A stretch of DNA of 22,019 nucleotides from an uncultured Jannaschia sp. (GCA_937916365.1 CALFSY010000139.1:1-22019), one strand, 5' to 3'. Positions 14,893 to 22,019 are shown, counted from the first letter of the stretch. The notes: generated from the sequence alone by a model not told the origin. Numbers and translations: made by a program.

Positions 14893-14917
14893 CTCTGCCA
14901 CCATAACAAAGGCAGAG
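14893..14917 (+). other. Hairpin directly before the HNH ribosome-binding site
   Basis: CTCTGCC (14893-14899) pairs with GGCAGAG (14911-14917) over an 11-base loop. The ribosome site GGAG (14921-14924) follows at once. Part of the left arm can instead pair within GCGG-GGCGT-CCGC (14881-14893), so two exclusive folds are possible in the 5' leader. Confidence 0.35.
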
Positions 14918-14930
14918 ATCGGAGTCACCC

Positions 14931-15560
14931 ATGCCGCAGGCCGCAATCGAAGCCCCCCACCGCCAAACCGACCCCACAGAAATGGAATTTAGGACCAGCT
15001 TTGTGCGTGAACCTGGCACGCTTAAACATCATCCCGCGCTTGTGTTAAATGCCGATTATCGCCCTTTGTCCTATTATCCATTGTCGCTTTGGCCCTGGCA
15101 AGAGGCGGTAAAGGCCGCGTGGCTTGACCGTGTGCAAATCGTGGCGGAATATGACGAAGTTGTGCGATCACCGTCGACCGAATTGCGTATTCCATCGGTT
15201 GTGGTGTTGAAAGATTATGTCAAACTGCGCAAACGTGTGGCCTTTACCCGATTTAACTTATTTTTGCGCGATGAATTTTCGTGCCAGTATTGCGGATCAA
15301 AGAGGGACTTGACGTTTGACCATGTGGTGCCCCGCGCCCGGGGTGGGCTGACATCGTGGGAAAATGTCGTGGCCGCCTGTTCGCGGTGTAATTTGCGCAA
15401 AGGGTCCAAAAGCCTGCGCCAAACCGGCATGTCCCTGCGCAAAGCCCCGCGCAGGCCAGGGGCCGAGGAATTGCGCAACATGGGTCGAAAATTCCCCCCC
15501 AACCATTTACACAAAAGTTGGATGGATTTCCTGTATTGGGACAGCGAATTAGAGGCGTAG
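14931..15560 (+). CDS. HNH endonuclease family protein
   Basis: The 209-residue protein has a central HNH/treble-clef nuclease domain. The zinc cysteines are Cys118 and Cys121 (CQYC) and Cys150 and Cys153 (CSRC). The nuclease core is DHVVPRARGG at 130-139 with Asp130-His131, then ENVVAAC with Asn145 and CNLRKG at 153-158. The N-terminal part contains LVLNADYRPLSYYPLSLWPW, typical of a widely conserved chromosomal HNH group whose role is unsettled (possibly DNA repair) rather than a phage or restriction enzyme. GGAG seven bases before the ATG supports the start. It is convergent with ctaE, 53 bases away, and has an unusually structured leader. Confidence 0.93.
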   Translation: MPQAAIEAPHRQTDPTEMEFRTSFVREPGTLKHHPALVLNADYRPLSYYPLSLWPWQEAVKAAWLDRVQIVAEYDEVVRSPSTELRIPSVVVLKDYVKLRKRVAFTRFNLFLRDEFSCQYCGSKRDLTFDHVVPRARGGLTSWENVVAACSRCNLRKGSKSLRQTGMSLRKAPRRPGAEELRNMGRKFPPNHLHKSWMDFLYWDSELEA

Positions 15561-15613
15561 TATTCCTATGGATTTATTCCTGTAAGGGGTTTGGGGAACG
15601 TCGCCCAAAAATT

Positions 15614-16417
15614 TCAAATCCCCCAGATGTATATAACCGCAAACAGGAAAAGCCACACAACATCGACAAAATGCCAATACCAAGCGGCCGCCTCGAACCC
15701 GATATGTTTTTCGGCGGTAAAATGTCCCGCTTGCACCCGCAATAAGCATACGAACAAAAAGATCGTGCCGATAATCACATGCAGGCCGTGAAACCCAGTT
15801 GCCAAAAAGAAGGTTGAAAAAAACTTGTCCTGCCCAAATACCCAATCATGATGCACCAAAAGTTCAACATATTCATAGGCTTGCAGGCCGGTAAAGGCGA
15901 TCCCTAAAACCACAGCGATTATAAGGCCGCGTGCAATATCTTTGCGTGGGCCATTGTGAACCAATACATGGTGCGCCCAGGTAACGGCACACCCAGACAA
16001 AAGCAAAACCAACGTATTGATCAACGGCAGGTGAAAAGCATCAACGCGGTAAAATTCCGGCGGCACATAGGCCGATCCGGCAAACAGGTTCATGGGGAAA
16101 AGCGCGTGTTTGAAAAATGCCCAAAACCAAGCGGCGAAAAACATCACCTCGGACATGATGAACATGATAAAACCATAGCGCAGCCCAAGGCGCACCACAG
16201 GTGTGTGATCGCCCTGCCCCGATTCAGCCACCACATCGGACCACCACCCATACATGACGTAAAGGATCGCCACAAAGCCCATCAAAAATAACCATGGGCC
16301 GGAACCATGCATCCAATTCACCGCCCCAAACAACATTGCAAATGCCCCTGCAGCGGCAATCAACGGCCAAATTGATGGGGATAAGATGTGGTAATCGTGG
16401 TTTTTGGCGTGTGCCAT
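15614..16417 (-). CDS. ctaE: Cytochrome c oxidase subunit III
   Basis: Subunit III of the aa3-type cytochrome c oxidase is an integral membrane protein that stabilises the oxidase and its proton uptake. The 267-residue protein begins MAHAKNHDYHIL and shows seven hydrophobic segments. Family blocks include MFFAAWFWAFFKHALFP, NTLVLLLSGCAVTWAHH, GLQAYEY and the C-terminal FHGLHVIIGTIFL and WYWHFVDVVWLFLF. AAGGA eight to nine bases before the ATG supports the start. It is the last cta gene, 34 bases after ctaG. In several relatives a SURF1 gene follows; here a convergent HNH gene follows instead. Confidence 0.96.
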   Translation of the reverse strand: MAHAKNHDYHILSPSIWPLIAAAGAFAMLFGAVNWMHGSGPWLFLMGFVAILYVMYGWWSDVVAESGQGDHTPVVRLGLRYGFIMFIMSEVMFFAAWFWAFFKHALFPMNLFAGSAYVPPEFYRVDAFHLPLINTLVLLLSGCAVTWAHHVLVHNGPRKDIARGLIIAVVLGIAFTGLQAYEYVELLVHHDWVFGQDKFFSTFFLATGFHGLHVIIGTIFLFVCLLRVQAGHFTAEKHIGFEAAAWYWHFVDVVWLFLFAVIYIWGI

Positions 16418-16451
16418 ATGGGTGATCCTTTGCGTCTGTGCCCCTTGCCCA

Positions 16452-17012
16452 CTAATCCGCGATGGTCAATGCGGCATATTCCTCGGGTATATCGGTCACG
16501 TGGAATGTATAGGACAGGGTGATGGTGGATGTGTCGCGGATGTCGTGATCTGCCACAATGGCAGGGTCAACGAAAAAACTTACCGGCATTTCAACCCGTT
16601 CGCCGGGCATCAAAATTTGTTGTTCAAAACAAAAACAATCCACTTTGACAAAATATCCCCCCGCGTCAAAAGGCGCGACATTAAAACTTGCCGTGCCTGC
16701 AATGGGCGTATCGGTGGGGTTATAAGCCTCATAAAAAATCAACCCATCCTGCCCGATTGGTAGGGTAAGAGATCGTGTCATAGGGCGAAATTCCCAAGGC
16801 ATATCTTGGGCAAGCGACGCATCAAAGCGAATCGTGATCGTTTCATCTAGCACGGTGTCACTGCCCTGGGCCGCCACAGTGGGGGTGCCGCCATACCCCG
16901 TTACGCGGCAAAACCAATCGTAAAATGGAACCGCGGCCCACGCCAACGCGCCCATAACGGCCATAACACCGATCAGGGATGCCACAACCCGTTGATTTGA
17001 TGTCAGGGTCAT
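16452..17012 (-). CDS. ctaG: Cytochrome c oxidase assembly protein CtaG/Cox11 (CuB chaperone)
   Basis: Cox11-type CtaG inserts copper into the CuB site of subunit I on the periplasmic side of the inner membrane. The 186-residue protein has one N-terminal membrane helix (about 8-28), then VPFYDWFCRVTGYGGT with the conserved Cys35. The copper-binding CFCFEQQ has Cys126 and Cys128, and the rest is a beta-sandwich periplasmic domain. All three functional cysteines are present. Its start overlaps the stop of the small upstream ORF (ATGA at 17009-17012), implying coupled translation. Subunit I, its target, is not encoded in the window. Confidence 0.95.
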   Translation of the reverse strand: MTLTSNQRVVASLIGVMAVMGALAWAAVPFYDWFCRVTGYGGTPTVAAQGSDTVLDETITIRFDASLAQDMPWEFRPMTRSLTLPIGQDGLIFYEAYNPTDTPIAGTASFNVAPFDAGGYFVKVDCFCFEQQILMPGERVEMPVSFFVDPAIVADHDIRDTSTITLSYTFHVTDIPEEYAALTIAD

Positions 17013-17206
17013 TGTGATTCGTCCTCAACCAATGGCAGAATTGATACACGTGTTTGATGGTCAAATGCCTCCATCGAATGGCCTTGGCGAATTTTGGCAA
17101 TAGTCAGACCAAACATAATGCCCACAAAGATCACCAAACACGTGGCGATGCCTATGTTACGCCCCAACCGGCGCTTTTGATTTTCATGGGGGCCAGGCGA
17201 TTGCAT
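17009..17206 (-). CDS. Small single-span membrane protein of the cta operon (CoxF-like position)
   Basis: This 65-residue protein has a charged N-terminus (residues 1-16, HENQKRRLGRN), one hydrophobic helix at about 17-37, and a polar tail containing HSMEAFDHQTR. Small proteins of this kind occur between ctaB and ctaG in related alphaproteobacterial oxidase operons and are sometimes called CoxF or a putative oxidase assembly protein. I recognise position and topology, not a proven function. It starts three bases after the ctaB stop and overlaps ctaG by four bases, so it is translated as part of the series. The conserved coupling argues for a role in assembly. Confidence 0.82.
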   Translation of the reverse strand: MQSPGPHENQKRRLGRNIGIATCLVIFVGIMFGLTIAKIRQGHSMEAFDHQTRVSILPLVEDESQ

Positions 17207-17209
17207 AGG

Positions 17210-18160
17210 TCACAGCGCCCCTTGCACAGATCGCAAAATCGCATCCCCCAAAAGGGCACCGAAATGGCAAAATAGATACAGCAACGACAGGCGGAAAAAT
17301 AGTTTTTCAATGGCATGGCCATCTGCCTCGGCTTTTGCATCATCACGGCGCCACACGGCCCACGCCCCCGCCAGGAATAGGGCATTCATAACTAACGCCG
17401 TGACCAAGTATATCGGCCCCCCAACCGGCGTTAACACCAGGCCAAGTGCAACGGGCACAAGCAACGCCGCATAAACCAAAATCTGCCGCCGGGTGACCGC
17501 CCGCCCATGGGTGACGGTAAGCATTGGCACCCCAGCATCGTGATAATCAGATTTGGTAAATAATGCGAGCGCCCAGAAATGCGGCGGTGTCCACATAAAA
17601 ATCAAGCCGAACATCAAAATCGGCACCACCGAAAACGATCCTGTTGCCGCGACCCACCCGATCATGGGGGGAAATGCGCCTGCCGCACCGCCGATCACAA
17701 TGTTCCACGGCGTTCTGCGTTTCAACCACATGGTGTAGATGACAATGTAGAAAAAGATGGTGAATGCCAAAAGCATCGCTGCCATCACATTCGTTGCCAA
17801 TCCGACCATGGCAACGGCAATCACGCTTAACCAAATGCCCAGCGCGCGCGCCTCATCCGCGGCGATATAACCCAACGGGATGGGGCGGCGGGACGTGCGC
17901 CGCATGACACGATCAATATCGGCGTCATACCACATATTTAATGCCCCGGCCCCCCCGGCGCCAAGGGCAATAAATACAATGGTGGCCAGCCCGATCATTG
18001 GATCAATCGAAACCGGCGCAACCCATAACCCCACCACAGCCGTAAACACGACCAATGACATCACGCGCGGTTTTAGCAGCGCGACGTAATCCTTAAACCG
18101 TGCTTCGCCTAAATCCGCAATATCCGCGCGTAGGGCCGTGTCGGTGGTGATGTCGGTCAA
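17210..18160 (-). CDS. ctaB: Protoheme IX farnesyltransferase (heme O synthase)
   Basis: CtaB attaches a farnesyl group to protoheme to make heme O, the precursor of heme A for the oxidase. From the proposed TTG start the protein has 316 residues and about nine membrane helices. Prenyltransferase motifs are visible: LLKPRVMSL at 28-36, NMWYDADIDRVMRRTSRRPIPLG starting at Asn75 (the Asp-rich loop), and YHDAGVPML in the second conserved loop. I chose TTG 18160 because AAGGG lies just upstream and the next residues (TDITTD) read like relatives. ATG 18226 would run through an intergenic hairpin and give an odd Cys/His-rich N-terminus. Confidence 0.93.
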   Translation of the reverse strand: MTDITTDTALRADIADLGEARFKDYVALLKPRVMSLVVFTAVVGLWVAPVSIDPMIGLATIVFIALGAGGAGALNMWYDADIDRVMRRTSRRPIPLGYIAADEARALGIWLSVIAVAMVGLATNVMAAMLLAFTIFFYIVIYTMWLKRRTPWNIVIGGAAGAFPPMIGWVAATGSFSVVPILMFGLIFMWTPPHFWALALFTKSDYHDAGVPMLTVTHGRAVTRRQILVYAALLVPVALGLVLTPVGGPIYLVTALVMNALFLAGAWAVWRRDDAKAEADGHAIEKLFFRLSLLYLFCHFGALLGDAILRSVQGAL

Positions 18161-18191
18161 CCCAATTTCCCTTTTCTTAAATAAACAAGGC

Positions 18192-18222
18192 TTGGCGGCG
18201 GCATGAACACACTCGCCGCCAA
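18192..18222 (-). other. Hairpin in the ctaC-ctaB spacer (attenuator or processing site)
   Basis: TTGGCGGCG (18192-18200) and CGCCGCCAA (18214-18222) pair perfectly in nine base pairs around a 13-base loop. It starts 11 bases after the ctaC stop on the minus strand and is followed by GCCTTGTTTATTT, an interrupted T-rich run. It could partly terminate transcription after ctaC or protect a ctaC mRNA 3' end, giving more subunit II than heme-synthesis enzyme. Confidence 0.6.
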
Positions 18223-18233
18223 ACATCTAAAAC

Positions 18234-19133
18234 CTATTCCGCCGCCGCCATATCAAAATGGGCCGGGGCGCGCATGCCCGTTGAGGCGAATTCCTGCGCT
18301 TCGCCATTGATCCAGGCATCGTATTCTTCGGGTGTGACGGCAAAAACTGTGATGGGCATGTAGGCATGGTTCAGGCCGCATAGCTCAGAACATTGGCCGA
18401 AATACACACCCTCCATCCCTGGGTCGACCTCAAACCACAACTCGGCCAATCGGCCGGGCACTGCATCTTGTTTGACCCCAAAGGATGGCACGGTCCACGA
18501 ATGGATAACGCGGGCGGCGGTAACCTGAACCACGACGGTGCGTCCGGTGGGCACAACCATCGCTGTATCAGTGGCCAATAGGTATTCGTCCGGCCCGTAT
18601 CCATGTTCGGCCAGCTCATCCTCGGCTAACATGAAACTATCGTAAGAAATGCCGTGGTCGGGGTATTCGTATCCCCAATGCCATTGGTATCCGGTTGCTT
18701 TGACCACCACATCTGCGTCGGGGATAGTTTGTTGTTTGAACAAAACCGGCAACGATACCGCCCCGATCACCACCAAAATAATAAGCGGCACGATCGTCCA
18801 GGCGATTTCAAACCTGGTGTTATGGGTAAATTGCGCGGGCACCGGATGAGCGCGTTCGTTATGGCGCAGGATCGACCATGCCAAAAGGCCAAGAACAAAA
18901 ACCACAATCCCCGCAGAGATGATCAATAAAAACCCGTCAAGCGCCTGAATATCGCGGGCCAATTCCGTTGCGGCGGCCTGAAACCCGATGCCGCCCGGTT
19001 GTGGCACACCGATAATGTCTAACCCCTCACGCAAACCCACAGTTTGCGCCAGGGCCACATCCGCCACCAGAGTTGCGCCGGTACCGGCCAAAATATCCGC
19101 GACCTTAGGTCGAAATTGCATCCAAAATTGCAT
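18234..19133 (-). CDS. ctaC: Cytochrome c oxidase subunit II
   Basis: Subunit II carries the binuclear CuA centre that takes electrons from cytochrome c. From ATG 19133 the protein has 299 residues. There is an N-terminal export signal (about 1-30, ending VALAQ), two membrane helices (about 66-88 and 110-131), then a periplasmic cupredoxin domain. All CuA ligands are seen: His211 (HSWTVP), Cys248, Glu250, Cys252, His256 and Met259 in CSELCGLNHAYM. The electron-entry aromatic block GYQWHWGYEYP is at 148-158. An upstream GGGA seven bases before the ATG supports this start; the frame is open to 19226, but that N-terminus is atypical. It leads the minus-strand cta operon and is divergent from tldD. 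Confidence 0.95.
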   Translation of the reverse strand: MQFWMQFRPKVADILAGTGATLVADVALAQTVGLREGLDIIGVPQPGGIGFQAAATELARDIQALDGFLLIISAGIVVFVLGLLAWSILRHNERAHPVPAQFTHNTRFEIAWTIVPLIILVVIGAVSLPVLFKQQTIPDADVVVKATGYQWHWGYEYPDHGISYDSFMLAEDELAEHGYGPDEYLLATDTAMVVPTGRTVVVQVTAARVIHSWTVPSFGVKQDAVPGRLAELWFEVDPGMEGVYFGQCSELCGLNHAYMPITVFAVTPEEYDAWINGEAQEFASTGMRAPAHFDMAAAE

Positions 19134-19194
19134 GGGTCTATCCCGTTTTTCCGCCACGCAGGATTGATTGCCAAAACTGCGAAAGGTTGTGTTT

Positions 19195-19223
19195 ATGCTA
19201 ACGTGAACCATATAGCCAAACAA
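19195..19223 (-). promoter_or_regulatory. Candidate cta operon promoter
   Basis: On the minus strand TTGTTT (19218-19223) and TAGCAT (19195-19200) are separated by 17 bases, giving a start near 19188 and a leader of about 55 bases before ctaC. Both hexamers are weak (3 of 6 and 4 of 6). I saw no FNR or CtrA box in the 193-base ctaC/tldD spacer. Confidence 0.3.
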
Positions 19224-19326
19224 CAATCAAGGCATGTGGTCTAAATGTCCCACCCTACGGGATATGGTTTTGGGCGGGGCGGGTGGTGTGTGTCAAAAGA
19301 TTAATCCAATTCCTAAAGGGATCATC

Positions 19327-20754
19327 ATGGAAAACAATGTATCTTTTCGCCCATTCAACACCCACATTGACATAACCGAGGCGTTAAAAACCCTGCGTCA
19401 CGCAACAGATGGCGCAGACGACGGGGAACTTTTCCTGGAACGCCGCCGGTCCGAGGCGGTGGTATTTGAAGATGGGCGTGTCAAAAACGCCAGCTACGAC
19501 GCCGCAGAAGGGTTTGGATTGCGCGCCGTGAAGGGTGACGTCACGGGGTATGCGCATTCAACCGATGTGTCCGAGGCCGCGCTGCGCCGGGCGGCGGAAA
19601 CGGCACGATTGGCCGTGGGGGACGGGGGCGGAACATGGGCCGCGCCGCCCGCGGGCACCAACGTGCGGCTTTATACAGACAAAAACCCGATTGCCGGCGC
19701 TGAATTTACCGCAAAACTTGATACATTGAACGAAATCGACGCCTTCGCCCGCGCCCTTGACCCACAGGTGGTGCAGGTTTCGGCCACCCTAACCGCATCG
19801 TATCAAGAGATCGAAATCCTGCGCCCCGAAGGTACCCAAACCCGCGACGCGCGCCCCATGGTGCGGCTTACGATTTCGATCATTGTCGAAAACGCAAATG
19901 GCAGGCGCGAAAGCGGCACAGCAGGCGGCGGCGGGCGCATTGAGTTGCCCCCTTTAATGGCCCGCACCCATTGGGAAACCATCGCACGCGAGGCGTTGCG
20001 CATTGCGCAAGTGAACCTGCGCGCCGAATCCGCCCCTGCGGGGGTAATGGATGTCGCACTGGGGCCTGGTTGGCCGGGTATTTTGCTGCACGAGGCCGTG
20101 GGCCATGGGTTAGAGGGCGATTTCAACCGCAAAAAACAATCCGCCTTTGCCGGTCTTATAGGGCAGCGCGTGGCGGCGGCCGGGGTTACGGTTTGCGACG
20201 ACGGCACCCTGCCCGATCGGCGCGGGTCAATCACAGTGGATGATGAGGGCACACCGTCACACAAAACAACACTGATCGAAGACGGCGTTTTGGTGGGCTA
20301 TATGCAAGATCGGCAATCGGCCCGATTGATGGGGGTCGCCCCCACCGGCAACGGACGCCGACAAAGCCACGCCCACGCCCCGATGACGCGGATGACAAAC
20401 ACCTATATGTTGGGCGGCAAAACCGATCCGCACGATATCGTTGCCGATGTAAAAGACGGCATTTATGCGGTGGGGTTTGGCGGCGGGCAGGTCGATATTA
20501 CCAACGGAAAATTCGTGTTTAGCTGCACCGAGGCCTATCGCGTTCAAAACGGTGTTGTGGGTGCGCCGGTCAAAGGCGCCACATTGATCGGTGATGGACC
20601 CACAGCATTGCAACATATCCGTGCAATCGGCAATGATATGGCGCTAGACCCTGGTATGGGGAATTGCGGCAAAAACGGCCAATGGGTGCCTGTGGGGGTT
20701 GGTCAACCGACGCTTTTGATTGGCGGGTTAACTGTGGGCGGTTCGGCAACGTAA
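19327..20754 (+). CDS. tldD: Metalloprotease TldD
   Basis: TldD is the zinc-bearing half of the TldD/TldE (PmbA) protease, which degrades unfolded peptides and matures microcins or releases CcdA in other bacteria. The 475-residue protein carries the metal motif HEAVGH at 255-260, with the LLHEAVGHGLEGD context diagnostic for TldD rather than TldE. It also has RRGSITVDDEGTP and the C-terminal GGGQVDITNGKFVFSCTEAY block. The ATG at 19327 has AAAGGG six bases upstream; a frame open to 19234 is not needed. The partner TldE is not in the window. It is divergent from ctaC, a pairing common in Rhodobacteraceae, and precedes dprA on the same strand. Confidence 0.96.
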   Translation: MENNVSFRPFNTHIDITEALKTLRHATDGADDGELFLERRRSEAVVFEDGRVKNASYDAAEGFGLRAVKGDVTGYAHSTDVSEAALRRAAETARLAVGDGGGTWAAPPAGTNVRLYTDKNPIAGAEFTAKLDTLNEIDAFARALDPQVVQVSATLTASYQEIEILRPEGTQTRDARPMVRLTISIIVENANGRRESGTAGGGGRIELPPLMARTHWETIAREALRIAQVNLRAESAPAGVMDVALGPGWPGILLHEAVGHGLEGDFNRKKQSAFAGLIGQRVAAAGVTVCDDGTLPDRRGSITVDDEGTPSHKTTLIEDGVLVGYMQDRQSARLMGVAPTGNGRRQSHAHAPMTRMTNTYMLGGKTDPHDIVADVKDGIYAVGFGGGQVDITNGKFVFSCTEAYRVQNGVVGAPVKGATLIGDGPTALQHIRAIGNDMALDPGMGNCGKNGQWVPVGVGQPTLLIGGLTVGGSAT

Positions 20755-20815
20755 CCTTAGGGCAGAGTGGCAAACCCCTCAATGTAGCGCATATGTTCAC
20801 CGCCGAGTTAGTTTT

Positions 20816-20831
20816 TTAATTTATTATTAAC
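20816..20831 (+). promoter_or_regulatory. CtrA-type binding site upstream of dprA
   Basis: TTAA (20816-20819), seven bases, then TTAAC (20827-20831) matches the full CtrA consensus TTAA-N7-TTAAC. It ends 22 bases before the dprA ATG. CtrA is the alphaproteobacterial response regulator known to control competence genes, including dprA, in Rhodobacter capsulatus. Because the spacer is AT-rich the match could be chance, so binding is inferred. Confidence 0.55.
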
Positions 20832-20853
20832 CTTTTTGGTAAACCACGTTTGC

Positions 20854-22019
20854 ATGTCTTCTTGGTCTTCTTTCGGATTCGCGGAACCCGCCCCATTGTT
20901 CACCCCACCGCCCGCGCGGGATGCGCAGGATCAGTTGGCGCGCCTGCGCCTTATCCGATCGCGCCGTGTGGGGCCGGCAACGTATTTACGCCTGATGGCC
21001 GAACACGGCGATGCAACCGCCGCGCTGGCCGCATTGCCCGAGGTTGCACACACCGCAGGGGTAAAGGATTATAGCCCCTGTCCCGAAGGTGTTGCCGCGG
21101 CCGAATTGCAGGCCGCATCCCGCATTGGCGCCCACCCGATATTTTTGGGCGACGCACACTACCCCACACGTTTGGCCCAAATTGCCGATGCGCCGCCGAT
21201 CATTTGGGTATTAGGGCAAATGCACCTGCTAAACCGGCCATCGGTGGCGGTGGTGGGCACGCGCAATACATCGTCATTGGGCGCACGCATGGCGCGCCAT
21301 TTGGCAACTGATTTGGGTGAGGCCGGATTTGTCATTGTTTCGGGCCTTGCACGCGGGGTTGACGCGCTGGCCCACCATGCGGCCCTGGCGACCGGCACAA
21401 TCGCGGTGCAGGCCGGGGGATTGGATGTGCTTTATCCCGCTGAAAACACCGATTTGGCCCACGCTATCGGAAAAAGCGGCCTACGGCTTAGCGAACAACC
21501 CTTTGGGTTAAACCCGCAGGCGCGGCATTTTCCGCGACGCAATCGGTTGGTTTCGGGCCTGGTGCACGCGGTTATCGTGGTTGAGGCCGCGGCACGTTCT
21601 GGTTCCCTGATCACGGCGCGCGCTGCGTTGGATCAAGGGCGAGAGGTTTTGGCCGTGCCCGGCCATCCGATGGATAGCCGCGCATCGGGATGCAACATTT
21701 TGATCCGTGATGGGGCGGTTTTGGTGCGCAATGCCGAGGATGTAATTGCCGCACTTGGCGGCCCAACGCCCGTCGAATCGCCCCCGCCCTCTGCACAAAA
21801 AACGCCGGCATCGACCGCACCAAAACAAGATCGCATAACCACATCCGCACCCAAAGGGGGGCTTGAAGGGGCCATTTTAATGCAGTTGGGTGAACAACCG
21901 GTGGCCGAGGATCAATTAATCCGTGACCTTGGCGGAAATGCCCGCGACGTGGCACAAACCTTGGCCGTTTTAGAAATGGCCGGGCGCATCGAACGCGCCG
22001 CAGGCGGCATGGTGCGGCG
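20854..22019 (+). CDS. dprA: DNA-processing protein DprA (3' end cut by window)
   Basis: DprA protects incoming single-stranded DNA and loads RecA during natural transformation or gene-transfer-agent uptake. The frame runs from ATG 20854 off the window end (388 full codons), close to full length. An N-terminal helical SAM-like region (about 25-60) holds RLRLIRSRRVGPATY. The Rossmann core (about 129-300) contains VAVVGTRNTSSLGARMA, SGLARGVDALAHHAA, AGGLDVLYP, FPRRNRLVSGL and GSLITARAALDQGREVLAVPGHP. A Pro/Ala/Thr-rich linker leads to a C-terminal winged helix from about residue 334. No ribosome site precedes the ATG, so the message may be leaderless; a CtrA-type site sits just upstream. Confidence 0.93.
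   Translation, partial: MSSWSSFGFAEPAPLFTPPPARDAQDQLARLRLIRSRRVGPATYLRLMAEHGDATAALAALPEVAHTAGVKDYSPCPEGVAAAELQAASRIGAHPIFLGDAHYPTRLAQIADAPPIIWVLGQMHLLNRPSVAVVGTRNTSSLGARMARHLATDLGEAGFVIVSGLARGVDALAHHAALATGTIAVQAGGLDVLYPAENTDLAHAIGKSGLRLSEQPFGLNPQARHFPRRNRLVSGLVHAVIVVEAAARSGSLITARAALDQGREVLAVPGHPMDSRASGCNILIRDGAVLVRNAEDVIAALGGPTPVESPPPSAQKTPASTAPKQDRITTSAPKGGLEGAILMQLGEQPVAEDQLIRDLGGNARDVAQTLAVLEMAGRIERAAGGMVR

Noticed and set aside
15590..15609. TTTGGG/CCCAAA inverted repeat between the HNH and ctaE genes, as a terminator
   Set aside because: The stem is six base pairs with an 8-base loop and no T tract on either strand immediately after the stem.
1..22019. Mobile elements, CRISPR arrays, tRNA or rRNA genes
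   Set aside because: No transposase, integrase or phage protein, no regularly spaced repeats, no terminal inverted repeats, and no T-loop-like GGTTCGA sequence in an intergenic region were found.

Overview
The window looks like an ordinary chromosomal segment of a marine alphaproteobacterium, most likely a Rhodobacteraceae/Roseobacter-group member. Four things point that way: a split aa3 oxidase operon in the order ctaC-ctaB-small ORF-ctaG-ctaE without ctaD, the lgt-MidA-pgeF operon, a class II (plant-type) DAHP synthase, and a GbdR-like GlxA/AraC regulator. By eye the base composition is only moderately GC-rich for this family, with many A/T third positions and many short C or G runs. I see no IS element, phage gene, CRISPR array, tRNA or rRNA. 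Coding density is high and no gap exceeds about 225 bases.

Layout. 83-445: ubiK (minus), divergent from the next operon. 446-4707 (plus): lgt, a MidA/NDUFAF7-type methyltransferase and pgeF, tightly packed; then a DUF952 gene that touches pyrD. 4748-7104 (minus): two overlapping PaaI-type hotdog thioesterase genes followed by a MATE exporter gene, convergent with pyrD. 7267-8646 (minus): class II DAHP synthase, with a leader that can encode short aromatic-containing peptides. 8846-9841 (plus): GlxA/GbdR-like regulator. A strong terminator at 9887-9918 separates it from a convergent orphan family-5 solute-binding protein (9938-11524, minus). 11670-13301 (minus): pgi, divergent from an AlkA-type glycosylase and a carboxylesterase (13390-14708, plus), with a perfect FNR-type box between them. 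14931-15560 (plus): HNH endonuclease with a structured 5' leader. 15614-19133 (minus): cytochrome oxidase operon ctaC, ctaB, a 65-aa membrane protein, ctaG, ctaE. 19327-20754 (plus): tldD. 20854 to the end (plus): dprA, cut by the window edge, with a full CtrA-type site just upstream.

How the genes work together. The cta genes supply two structural subunits (II and III), the heme-O synthase and the CuB chaperone of one terminal oxidase. Lgt and PgeF act on the cell envelope, UbiK on ubiquinone synthesis, and the MidA relative probably on respiratory complex I. PyrD feeds electrons to the quinone pool. The most notable signals are regulatory rather than new protein families: the FNR box between pgi and the glycosylase, the CtrA-like site before dprA, the aroG leader ORFs, and the ctaC/ctaB intergenic hairpin. 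I did not find a convincing previously undescribed defence or mobile system here.
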